DNA from: Thermithiobacillus plumbiphilus
Lineage (GTDB): Bacteria; Pseudomonadota; Gammaproteobacteria; Acidithiobacillales; Thermithiobacillaceae
Direction: 5' to 3'
DNA: 36,776 nucleotides
Assembly: GCF_038070005.1 (NCBI RefSeq)
Contig: NZ_JBBPCO010000008.1
Location: forward strand, 1 to 36,776
Shown: positions 15,829-23,865 of the stretch, piece after piece
Numbering within the stretch: the stretch's first letter is position 1
Layout of the letters: each line of letters begins with the position of its first letter
Made by a program: the position numbers and the translations under genes
Notes under the pieces: model-generated
Told to the model about the DNA's origin: nothing
Database searches by the model: none
What the model saw: only the letters and a program-made list of their open reading frames with translations

Positions 15829-16695
15829 TCAGCGGGTCTTGATGAGCATGACCTGGGCGCCGCTGGCGCGGGCTGCCTGCAGTGCCTCGCTGGCTTCCTG
15901 GGCCTGATGATAGGGTTCGCTGCGCAGGCGGTACCACTTGCCCTGGCCGGGGATCGTCACCGGCCGCACCCGCGTGCGCAGACCGCGCAAGGCAAGTTTG
16001 GCACTCATGGCCTGGGCCTCGGCGGGATCCCGGAAGGAACCGGCCTGGATGACGAAGTACTCGCCAGGGGCGAGCTTGGCAATGGGCGCCGGATCGCTGT
16101 GCGGGGCCGCCCCCTCGGCCAGGCGGGCGGCGGCGTGATCTGGTGCGCTGCCAGGCGGGGTGTCGAGCGCATCGGCCGGGACTTCGACTTCCATGCTCGG
16201 CAGCAGGTCATAGAACTGATATTTGGCTTCCTCAGGAGGCCGCTTCTCGGCTTTGGCAGTCTTCACCGGCTTCTCGGCCTTGTCCGAGGCGGTGGTTGCC
16301 GTGCTGGGGGCGGGTTTTGCTGCCGGCGTGGCGGGCGCTGGCGGGGCCGGCCTGGGGGGTGGGAGAGGCTCCTCCAGCAGGGCCAGGGCCTCGGGATCCT
16401 TTTCTGGCTTGGCTGGCGCGGGCTTCGGGTCTTCAACACGCGGTGCCGGACGCGGGGGAGCAACCCGGGCAGGGGTCTCGTCGGTCTCGCTCAGGCGCAG
16501 GTCGGGTTTGGCGGGGTCCTCGCGGCCGCTCAGGAATACCAGCAAGGCCACCAGCAGGCCCGCGGCAAGCCCAGCCAGCAGCCAGCGCGGCCCGCCGCCA
16601 CTGCTTGCGGCCTTCGGTGGCGGCTTGCGCACGGCGGCGGGACGGCGCCTTTGCGGGCCCGAGGATCGGCTGGTATTGCCCTTGTAATCGCGCAT
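15829..16695 (-). CDS. SPOR-domain, FtsN-like cell-division protein
   Basis: A 288-residue bitopic protein: a basic cytoplasmic N-terminus, one membrane helix at about 38-56, a long Pro/Ala/Lys-rich periplasmic linker, and a SPOR domain at about 211-286 (YFVIQAGSFRDPAEAQAM...KWYRLRSEPY) that binds denuded septal glycan. KYQFYDLLPSMEVEVP (159-172) is the short motif found in FtsN-like proteins next to argS. It lies 24 bases downstream of argS on the same strand, a common proteobacterial arrangement. It probably activates septal peptidoglycan synthesis; exact equivalence to E. coli FtsN is inference. Confidence 0.85.
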   Translation of the reverse strand: MRDYKGNTSRSSGPQRRRPAAVRKPPPKAASSGGGPRWLLAGLAAGLLVALLVFLSGREDPAKPDLRLSETDETPARVAPPRPAPRVEDPKPAPAKPEKDPEALALLEEPLPPPRPAPPAPATPAAKPAPSTATTASDKAEKPVKTAKAEKRPPEEAKYQFYDLLPSMEVEVPADALDTPPGSAPDHAAARLAEGAAPHSDPAPIAKLAPGEYFVIQAGSFRDPAEAQAMSAKLALRGLRTRVRPVTIPGQGKWYRLRSEPYHQAQEASEALQAARASGAQVMLIKTR

Positions 16696-16719
16696 CGTCT
16701 TGCTGGTCTGCCTCGCAGG

Positions 16720-18465
16720 CTACATCTGTTCCGGCGCGCTGACGCCGAGCAGGCCCAGGCCGCGGGCAATGACATAGCCCGTGGCGCGCACCAGACTCAG
16801 GCGGGCATTGCGCAGGCGCTCATCTTCCAGGAGGAAGCGGCTGGCGTTGTAATAGGTATGGAACTCGCTGGCGAGGTCCTTGAGGTAGAAGGCGATCTGG
16901 TGCGGCTCGCGGTCGATGGCGGCCTGCTCGGCGACTTCGGGAAAACGCGCGATGCGGTCCATGAGCTCGATCTCATGGGTGCTGTCGAGCGGAGAGAGAT
17001 CCGTGTTGCGCCAGTCCGGCAGCGTCATGCCGCGCTCACGGGCCTGGCGAAACACGCTGTGGATGCGGGCATGGGCGTACTGGATATAGAACACCGGGTT
17101 CTCGTCGCTCTGGCTCTTGGCAAGTTCCAGATCAAAGTCAAGATGCTGGTCGGCACGGCGCAGCACGTAGAAAAAGCGCGCGGCATCCTTGCCGACTTCC
17201 TGGCGCAGCTCGCGCAGGGTGACGAACTCGCCGGCGCGGGTGGACATCGAGACCTTCTCGCTGCCGCGATAGAGGATGGCGAACTGCACCAGCAGTACTT
17301 CCAGACGCGCGGGATCGAGATCCAGGGCCTGCAGCGCCGCCTTGACCCGTGGCACGTAGCCGTGGTGATCGGCGCCCCACATGTCGATGACCTGCTCGAA
17401 GCCGCGCGCGAATTTGTTGGCGTGATACGCGATGTCGGAGGCGAAGTAGGTGTAGGCGCCATTCTCGCGCCGCACCACGCGGTCCTTGTCGTCGCCAAAG
17501 GCGGTGGAGCGGAACCACAGGGCGCCATCCCGCTCGTATAGATGCCCACCGGCCTGGAGGGTTGCGATGGTGTGGCCGACCAGATCCCGGTCCATCAGGC
17601 TCTTTTCGGAGAACCAGGTATCGAAGGTGACGCCGAATTCGGCAAGATCCTCGCGGATGTCGTCGAGAATGCTGGTAAGCCCCGCGGCATGGACGATGGC
17701 AAAGCCATCGCTGTCAAGCAGGCGGCGGGCCCGCTCGATCAGGGCATCGAGATAGGGTTCGGGCTCGCTGGCCGGGTCCGGCAGGTCAGAAAGATCGGTG
17801 GCCTCGACCCGGAAGCGCTCGCCATGCTGCTGGCGCAGATCTTCGGCAATGGCGCGGACATAGCTGCCCTGATAGGCATTGGGCGGGAAGGGGTAGGCCA
17901 CGCCGAGGGCTTCGAGATAGCGCAGCCAGACGCTGACGGCAAGGATGTCCATCTGCCGGCCGGCGTCGTTGACGTAATACTCCTTGTGCACCGCAAACCC
18001 GGCGTTGTCGAGCAGATTGGCGAGCGTGGCGCCATAGGCCGCGCCGCGGCCATGACCAACATGCAGGGGGCCGGTGGGGTTGGCGGACACGAATTCGAGC
18101 TGGATCTTCCGGCCCGCGCCGGTGTCGCTGCGGCCGAAGGCTTCGGGATCATCGAGCGCCTGGTGCAGCACGGCCTGGAAGGCGGCCGGTGTCAGGAAGA
18201 AGTTGATGAAGCCGGGACCTGCGATCTCGACACGTTCGACCTGATCCGAGGCCGGCAGGGCGGCGACCAGGGCCTCGGCCAGTTCGCGTGGCTTGCGCCC
18301 GGCCGCCTTGGCCAGTATCAGGGCGACATTGCTGGCGAAGTGGCCATGTTCGCGCTGCTTGGGACGGTCGAACTGGATTCTGGCCTGGATATCGGCGGGC
18401 AACTGGCCCCGGGCCTGCAGGTCCTGCAGGGCGGACTGGATGAGCGTGCTGAGGAGGGTTTTCAC
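16720..18465 (-). CDS. argS: Arginyl-tRNA synthetase
   Basis: A 581-residue class I synthetase. The HIGH signature appears as HVGHGRG (135-141) in [19 protein letters not shown]. The KMSKS loop is degenerate ([15 protein letters not shown]), normal for ArgRS. The N-terminal tRNA D-loop-binding domain (1-110) and the C-terminal anticodon domain ending [11 protein letters not shown] are present, and length is normal. priA ends 72 bases upstream and the SPOR gene follows 24 bases downstream. Confidence 0.97.
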   Translation of the reverse strand: MKTLLSTLIQSALQDLQARGQLPADIQARIQFDRPKQREHGHFASNVALILAKAAGRKPRELAEALVAALPASDQVERVEIAGPGFINFFLTPAAFQAVLHQALDDPEAFGRSDTGAGRKIQLEFVSANPTGPLHVGHGRGAAYGATLANLLDNAGFAVHKEYYVNDAGRQMDILAVSVWLRYLEALGVAYPFPPNAYQGSYVRAIAEDLRQQHGERFRVEATDLSDLPDPASEPEPYLDALIERARRLLDSDGFAIVHAAGLTSILDDIREDLAEFGVTFDTWFSEKSLMDRDLVGHTIATLQAGGHLYERDGALWFRSTAFGDDKDRVVRRENGAYTYFASDIAYHANKFARGFEQVIDMWGADHHGYVPRVKAALQALDLDPARLEVLLVQFAILYRGSEKVSMSTRAGEFVTLRELRQEVGKDAARFFYVLRRADQHLDFDLELAKSQSDENPVFYIQYAHARIHSVFRQARERGMTLPDWRNTDLSPLDSTHEIELMDRIARFPEVAEQAAIDREPHQIAFYLKDLASEFHTYYNASRFLLEDERLRNARLSLVRATGYVIARGLGLLGVSAPEQM

Positions 18466-18537
18466 GGGCTGACTCTCGGATGACTTTAGTGGACAAGTTT
18501 AATGCAATCGGCGCCGCTGGGGAATTGGCAGCGGCGA

Positions 18538-20748
18538 TCAAAGCAGCTCCACCGGATCGACATCCAGGGTCCAGCGTACCCGCCGCGCGCTGGGGAGCTT
18601 TTCGATGGCCTGCAGCCAGGGCCCCAGCGCCTGGGCGAGGGTTTCGCGGCGCGGCGCATGCAGCCAGAGCTGGGCGCGATAGTGGCCGGCGCGGCGCTCC
18701 ATGGGTGCCGGCAGGGGACCCTGGGCGCGCAGCTCGGGGTGATGCAGGCAGCGTGCCGCGTCATGCAGGAATTCCAGGGTCTGGGGCGGCTGCTGGGCTT
18801 CGGCATGCAGCAGGGCCAGGGCGCTGAACGGCGGCAGGCCGGTGAGCTCGCGCTCGGTCAGCAGGACCTCGGCGTGGGCGCCATAGTCGAGCGCGCGCAG
18901 GGCCTGCATCAAGGGGTGGTCGGGGTGGTGGGTCTGGATCAAGACCTGTCCGGGCCGCTCGGCACGCCCGGCGCGCCCAGCGACCTGCAGCACCTGGGCC
19001 AGCAGGCGTTCCTGCCCGCGAAAGTCAGCGCTGAAAAGCCCCTGGTCGGCATTGATGATGCCCACCAAAGTGACCTGCGGGAAGTGGTGGCCCTTGGCGA
19101 GCATCTGCGTGCCGACGAGGATGCGCGGCGCGCCCTGCTGGATCTCTTCCAGCGCGGCTTCGAGTTCGCCCTTGCGCCGCACGGCATCGCGATCAATGCG
19201 CTGGATCGGTACTTCGAGATCCGGCAGGGCGCGCAGCACGCTTTCCACCTGTTCGGTGCCCTGGCCCAGCGGGATCAGCTGCGGGCTGCCGCAGAGCGGA
19301 TTGCCGCACTGCGCCGGAATGGCGTGATCGGCGCCGCAATGGTGGCAGCGCAGGCGCCGCACGCCCTGGTGCAGGGTCATCGGCGCGCTGCAACGCCGAC
19401 AGTTGGCCACCCAGCCGCATTCATGGCAGAGAATGGCCGGGGCATAGCCGCGCCGGTTGATGAACAGCAGGGCCTGCTCGCCGCGCGCGAGCGTCTCGCG
19501 CAGGGCCTTGATCAGGGTTTGGGACAGGCCACCCTGCAGCGCCTGGCGGCGCAGATCAATGAGTCCGACCTGCGGCAGGCTGGCATTGCCCGCCCGCCTG
19601 GGCAGAATCAGGTGCCGGAAGCGTCCCTGGCGGGCATTGTGCAGGCTCTCCAGCGAGGGCGTGGCCGAACCCAGCACCACCGGCACGTTTTCCAGCCGGG
19701 CGCGGACAATGGCGAGATCCCGCGCCGAATAGCGAAAGCCATCCTGCTGCTTGAGCGAGCTGTCGTGCTCCTCGTCGATGATCAGGATGCCGGGGCGCGC
19801 CAGGGGCGTAAAGAGCGCCGAGCGGGTGCCGATGATGACCGCCAGCTCGCCGCGCCGGGCCCGGCTCCAGATGGCCAGACGCTGGATGTCGGTCAGTCCC
19901 GAGTGCAGGGCCGCGACCTGGCTGGCGCCAAAGCGCGCGGCAAAGCGTTGCAATAACTGCGGGGTCAGGCTGATGTCCGGCACCAATACCAGGGCCTGGC
20001 GATCCTGGGCCAGCAGCGGCGCGATGACTTCCAGATAGACCGCGGTCTTGCCGCTGCCGGTGACGCCATCGAGCAGAAAGGGGGCAAAGCCCTGGGCGGC
20101 CTGGATGGCCGCCACGGCGCCCGTCTGATCGGGGTTGAGCGCGAAGGGCGATGGCGGGATCTGCAGGGGTGCCCGGCTTTCAGGTGCCTGCGCGCAGATC
20201 CAGCCCTTGGCGGCGCAGGTGTCGCGCAGCGACTTCCAGCCCTTGCCCCAGGCGGCGGGCAGGGCGGATTCCGGGGTGCTGCCTGCCTGTGCCGCCAGGA
20301 AAGCGAGCGCCTGCTGCTGGCGCGGCGCGCGTTTCAGCCCGGCCTGCAGTTGCGCCCGGCCGGCATCGCTCAGGCCCCAGCAGGTTTCCGGCGGAAATGG
20401 CATCAGTCCCTTGCGCAGCAGTACCGGCAGGGCCGTGGCCCAGATCTCGCCGACCGGGTGATGATAATACTGCGCGGCAAAATGCAGCAGGGCATGCAGG
20501 CTGGCGGGCAGGAGCGGCTCCGGGTCGAGCACTTCGAGGACTGCCTTGAGTTGCGCAGGATCCCGGTCGGGGACCGGATCCAGGCCCAGCACGATCCCGA
20601 GCCGCTGGGCTTTTCCAAAGGGCACCCGGACCCGTTGCCCCGGCTGCCAGGCCCAGGGCGTGGGACAGGGCAGATAGTGGAAGGTCTGGCGCAGCGGCGC
20701 AAACACGGCAACGCGCAAAAAGCCTGGGGCGGAACTGGAGCGGTTCAT
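18538..20748 (-). CDS. priA: Primosomal replication-restart helicase PriA
   Basis: A 736-residue superfamily 2 helicase that reloads the replisome at stalled forks. The N-terminal 3'-DNA-binding domain (FHYLPCPTPWAWQPGQRVRVPFGK) precedes Walker A GVTGSGKT, the DEEH box (IIDEEHDSSLKQQDGFRY), the zinc-binding insertion with eight Cys (CHECGWVANCRRCS and RCHHCGADHAIPAQCGNPLCG) and the QVAGRAGR motif. The ATG at 20748 matches where family homology begins. An open frame extends 26 codons further up and would run through a DnaA-box-like element at 20806-20814. The ribosome-binding site is weak. Confidence 0.96.
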   Translation of the reverse strand: MNRSSSAPGFLRVAVFAPLRQTFHYLPCPTPWAWQPGQRVRVPFGKAQRLGIVLGLDPVPDRDPAQLKAVLEVLDPEPLLPASLHALLHFAAQYYHHPVGEIWATALPVLLRKGLMPFPPETCWGLSDAGRAQLQAGLKRAPRQQQALAFLAAQAGSTPESALPAAWGKGWKSLRDTCAAKGWICAQAPESRAPLQIPPSPFALNPDQTGAVAAIQAAQGFAPFLLDGVTGSGKTAVYLEVIAPLLAQDRQALVLVPDISLTPQLLQRFAARFGASQVAALHSGLTDIQRLAIWSRARRGELAVIIGTRSALFTPLARPGILIIDEEHDSSLKQQDGFRYSARDLAIVRARLENVPVVLGSATPSLESLHNARQGRFRHLILPRRAGNASLPQVGLIDLRRQALQGGLSQTLIKALRETLARGEQALLFINRRGYAPAILCHECGWVANCRRCSAPMTLHQGVRRLRCHHCGADHAIPAQCGNPLCGSPQLIPLGQGTEQVESVLRALPDLEVPIQRIDRDAVRRKGELEAALEEIQQGAPRILVGTQMLAKGHHFPQVTLVGIINADQGLFSADFRGQERLLAQVLQVAGRAGRAERPGQVLIQTHHPDHPLMQALRALDYGAHAEVLLTERELTGLPPFSALALLHAEAQQPPQTLEFLHDAARCLHHPELRAQGPLPAPMERRAGHYRAQLWLHAPRRETLAQALGPWLQAIEKLPSARRVRWTLDVDPVELL

Positions 20749-20804
20749 GTGATTTTCGGAAAAAACCCTGTGTGGCGCGGACTTACTGTGCTTGCTCACA
20801 AATT

Positions 20805-20886
20805 CTGTGGATAACTTTGTGGACACTCGTGGAAACTAGGACAAAAGTCTCGTAAGACAATGGGCTTAGGCCTTTGCCCAAAAAAA
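20805..20886. promoter_or_regulatory. DnaA-box-like element and motif upstream of priA
   Basis: CTGTGGATAACTTTGTG (20805-20821) contains a perfect DnaA box (TTATCCACA on -), 58 bases upstream of the priA start. TTGCCCAAAAAAA is at 20874-20886. The pair copies the arrangement at 11515/11585 before thiD, with 16 of 17 bases of the first motif identical. A weaker third version (TTGTGAATTGTTTTGTGGACC, 20990-21010) lies before the ubiA stop. Control by DnaA is possible; binding is unproven. Confidence 0.45.
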
Positions 20887-21037
20887 TGGCGAAAGTAAAT
20901 GGTTAATTGAATCAGGCGCTTGTCTTCCGAGCCTTGACGGGTCGCTGGGATTGTGTGTGCAAGCCCGGAATTCACGGCCAGAGCCGGCTTGTGAATTGTT
21001 TTGTGGACCCAGTCCAGATGCATACCAGAAAAAGACC

Positions 21038-21898
21038 TCAAGCGGGTATGTACAGTCCGCCCAGTATGCCCGCAAAGACGGTCATGCCGATCCAGTTATT
21101 GTGCAGAAAGGCCTGAAAGCTGCGCAGGCGGTCGCGATCGCGGATCAGCCACTGTTCATAGAGGGCGAGTCCGGCCGCCAGCAGCAGGGACAGGTCGAAG
21201 GGCCAGGAAAGTCCGGCCTGGCGTCCCACCCAGTACAGGAGCCCCAGCGCCAGACCGTGCAGCAGGGCGATCATCAGCCGATCGAAGCGCCCGAACAGGA
21301 TGGCCGTGGACTTGACGCCGATCTTCAGGTCATCCGGCCGATCCGCCATGGCGTAGGCCGTGTCATAGGCGAGCACCCAGGCGATATTGGCCGCCAGCAG
21401 GAGCCAGGCGAGATTCGGGACCTGTCCGGTCTGGGCGGCGAAAGCCATGGGAATGCCCCAGCCAAAGGCAATGCCGAGGTAGGCCTGGGGCAGATGGGTG
21501 AAGCGCTTGAAGAAAGGATAGGTCGCGGCCAGCAGCAGGGCAATCACCGCCAGGGCAATGGTCAACCAATTGAGAAAGAGCAGCAGACTGGCGGAGATCA
21601 GCACCAGCACGACAAAGAGGCCTAGCGCCTCGCGCGGACTGACCCGGCCGCTGGCGAGCGGGCGGTCGCGGGTACGTGCCACGTGGGCATCGAAATCGCG
21701 GTCGGCATAGTCGTTGATCACGCAACCGGCCGAGCGCATCAGCAGCACGCCCAGGCCAAAGACCAGCACCAGCAGGGGGTCGGGGTGGCCACGCCCGGCC
21801 AGAAACAGGGCCCAGTAGGTTGGCCAGAGCAGCAGCAGGGTGCCGATGGGGCGATGCATGCGCATCAGTTCCAGATAGTCCCGGATCTTGCTCATCAT
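21038..21898 (-). CDS. ubiA: 4-hydroxybenzoate polyprenyltransferase
   Basis: A 286-residue membrane enzyme that attaches the polyprenyl tail to 4-hydroxybenzoate in ubiquinone synthesis. Both Asp-rich diphosphate-binding motifs are present: NDYADRDFD (62-70) and DTAYAMADRPDD (179-190), with about eight to nine membrane helices. GCVINDYADRDFDAHVARTRDRPLASG is diagnostic. The ATG at 21898 is one base after the ubiC stop at 21900; a second ATG at 21895 is an alternative. It is translationally coupled to ubiC, which makes its substrate. Confidence 0.95.
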   Translation of the reverse strand: MMSKIRDYLELMRMHRPIGTLLLLWPTYWALFLAGRGHPDPLLVLVFGLGVLLMRSAGCVINDYADRDFDAHVARTRDRPLASGRVSPREALGLFVVLVLISASLLLFLNWLTIALAVIALLLAATYPFFKRFTHLPQAYLGIAFGWGIPMAFAAQTGQVPNLAWLLLAANIAWVLAYDTAYAMADRPDDLKIGVKSTAILFGRFDRLMIALLHGLALGLLYWVGRQAGLSWPFDLSLLLAAGLALYEQWLIRDRDRLRSFQAFLHNNWIGMTVFAGILGGLYIPA

Positions 21899-21899
21899 G

Positions 21900-22418
21900 T
21901 CATTCACGGAAAGGGAGGAGGGCCGGCAGCAGGATTTCCTGCACCAGCAGGCGCTGATCACAGCTTTGATAGAGCGAGCGCCGGGCCCAGAGACGTCCCG
22001 CAGTTGCCGGCGTCCCCGCCAGCCGCAGGATGTCGAGCCGCAGGCGCCGGGCCTGGCAGGGGCTGCGAAACAGCAGGTCGCCAATGGGTCGGCTGCCCCA
22101 GCGTGCCAGGGGCTTGAGGGTGCCGCGCAGGTGGCGCAGCGGGATCAGGGTGCGGGCGTGGATCCAGGGCGTCGGGCAGTGGCTGCAGTACAGCAGGCTT
22201 TCACGCAGCAGGGCCTGCTCGCCCGGACCCAGACGCAGCAGCCGGGCCTCGTCGGGGCGGGGTCGGACATGGGCCTGGCGCAGGATCTGTGCCCGGATCG
22301 CACCCTGGCAATGCCGACGCAGGGCCTCGGTGAAGGAACCCGACACCCCCAGCCAGCCGCGCAACTCGCGTGGTGGCCGACTGGCGGGCCCTGGCCGCCT
22401 TGCAGAGCACACCGGCAC
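21900..22418 (-). CDS. ubiC: Chorismate lyase
   Basis: A 172-residue enzyme that splits chorismate to 4-hydroxybenzoate and pyruvate, the first committed step to ubiquinone. Recognisable stretches are WLGVSGSFTEALR, the active-site Arg in HARTLIP (87-93), RPIGDLLF (110-117) and ARRSLY...LLVQEILLP with catalytic Glu161. Sequence is divergent but length is right. Start is probably GTG at 22418, three bases after the upstream stop; a GTG at 22412 is possible and neither has a clear ribosome-binding site. Confidence 0.88.
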   Translation of the reverse strand: MPVCSARRPGPASRPPRELRGWLGVSGSFTEALRRHCQGAIRAQILRQAHVRPRPDEARLLRLGPGEQALLRESLLYCSHCPTPWIHARTLIPLRHLRGTLKPLARWGSRPIGDLLFRSPCQARRLRLDILRLAGTPATAGRLWARRSLYQSCDQRLLVQEILLPALLPFRE

Positions 22419-22421
22419 GGA

Positions 22422-22880
22422 TCAGAAAAGCAGCTTGTGGGTGGCGATGAAGACCACGACGAAGCCGATCAGGGTGTTGATACCCACCAGCATGCGGATC
22501 TGTCCCAGGGCCTTGCCGGCATCCGCCCAGTTCTGGGCCTCGACTTGGCGCTTGAGGCGGCGGTAGGGCGCAAAGAAGACGTGCGCGAAGATCAGCATCA
22601 TTACCAGCCCAAGACCCAGCATGAGGTGGACATAGATAGGCGCGGTGCTCATGTCGCCGGTATCGAAGATCATGCCGAATCCACTGACGAGGATCAGCGC
22701 CACCGTCGCCCAGACCCAGGGAAAGAAACGCCCGAACACCCCGCGCCAGAGCCGCAGCCGGTCTGGCGCCTGCAACAGTTCCGCGGCCGCCGGCCTTAGA
22801 ACCATGTAGGCAAAGAACATCCCGCCGACCCAGGTGAGCATGGCGGCGACGTGCAGGAATTTCAGGATGCCATAGAGCAT
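22422..22880 (-). CDS. CopD-family integral membrane protein
   Basis: A 152-residue protein with four membrane helices: about 3-27 (LKFLHVAAMLTWVGGMFFAYMV), 53-72, 80-104 and 130-146. It matches the CopD-like family, which includes copper-resistance membrane subunits and relatives of the protoporphyrinogen oxidase HemJ. His10 (FLHVAAM), His85 (IYVHLML) and His100 (IFAHVFF) lie within membrane helices and could bind haem or copper. The ATG at 22880 has AAGGAG about 10 bases upstream. It leads the ubiC-ubiA operon (3-base gap to ubiC). Function is uncertain; a haem- or quinone-linked redox role is a guess from context. Confidence 0.75.
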   Translation of the reverse strand: MLYGILKFLHVAAMLTWVGGMFFAYMVLRPAAAELLQAPDRLRLWRGVFGRFFPWVWATVALILVSGFGMIFDTGDMSTAPIYVHLMLGLGLVMMLIFAHVFFAPYRRLKRQVEAQNWADAGKALGQIRMLVGINTLIGFVVVFIATHKLLF

Positions 22881-23037
22881 GGGCGCGGTTCTCCTTATGG
22901 GTGATCGGTGAGGCTGCTCATGGATATTCCCTGCTTTAAGCGGCAAGGTCAATGCACTTTGAAGGTATCTTGCCACGCTGATGAGGCACTGGCATGATCC
23001 GGGCTACTGCGAATTGCGTCCCTGCCGAGGAGGTTCC

Positions 23038-23865
23038 TTGAAAACGTCCGTCCTGCGCCTGACCATGGTCCTGTCATCCTTGCAAGCAACATCCGCCCTG
23101 GCGGAAATCCCTGCCCCGCTGCGCGAGGTGAATCAGACCGTCAGTGTACAGATCGGTGCGCTGGGGCAGGATTATTTCGAGCACGACGATTACGGCGAGG
23201 TGCCGACGGATTATCTCGACAGGGAGGACGGCACGCTGGGAGCCCTGGCCCTGGAAGGCCGCTGGCTGAAGGACGCCTGGCTCTACCAGGCGCAAGTGCG
23301 GCTGGCGGCGGGCGAGACGGATTACGACGGTTATCTGCAGAACCTGAACACTGGCGAAATCACGCCGCACCAGTCCACCACCGACAACCTGATGCAGACC
23401 GCCCGCGTCAGCATCGGCTATCTGCAGCCACTTGGCGGCGCCCTGGCCCTCATTCCCGGTGCCGAGATCGGATCCCGTTTCTGGAATCGCTCCCTGCAGG
23501 GCATCGGCGGCTATGATGAACAATACTTCGATGTGCATGCCGGGCTTTCCCTGACCGCGCAGGCTGCCCTGTCGGAGCGCCTGGTGGCCAGCCTGCAGGC
23601 CGCCGGGGGCAGCACGGTTTACGGGATGATCAATGTCGACAGCGTCGATCTGCGGGAAGAACTGGGCAGGAAGCCCTACTACCGGCTCGGCGCGGGGCTC
23701 GATTATCGCCTCGATGCCCGCTGGCACCTGAAGGCCGACCTGGCTTACGAGCGCTTCGGCTACGGCGAGTCCAATGTCTCCGAGTACAATGGCAAGTTCT
23801 ATCGGGAACCACGCAGTCGCACCCGCCAGCAGAGCGTGCTGGTGGGGGTTGGCTACAGGTTCTGA
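23038..23865 (+). CDS. Putative outer-membrane beta-barrel protein
   Basis: A 275-residue protein. The TTG at 23038 is chosen as start because GAGGAGG lies 5 bases upstream and the resulting N-terminus (KTSVLRLTMVLSSLQATSALAE) is a proper signal peptide; upstream in-frame codons from 22981 would add a polar extension. The mature part is rich in alternating strands (LALEGRWLKDAWLYQAQVRLAAGETDYDGYL, WHLKADLAYERFGYGESNV) and ends SVLVGVGYRF, with the C-terminal Phe of BamA substrates. About ten to twelve strands are likely. I do not recognise a specific family. Its last 13 bases overlap the 3' end of the opposing histidine kinase gene. Confidence 0.75.
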   Translation: MKTSVLRLTMVLSSLQATSALAEIPAPLREVNQTVSVQIGALGQDYFEHDDYGEVPTDYLDREDGTLGALALEGRWLKDAWLYQAQVRLAAGETDYDGYLQNLNTGEITPHQSTTDNLMQTARVSIGYLQPLGGALALIPGAEIGSRFWNRSLQGIGGYDEQYFDVHAGLSLTAQAALSERLVASLQAAGGSTVYGMINVDSVDLREELGRKPYYRLGAGLDYRLDARWHLKADLAYERFGYGESNVSEYNGKFYREPRSRTRQQSVLVGVGYRF

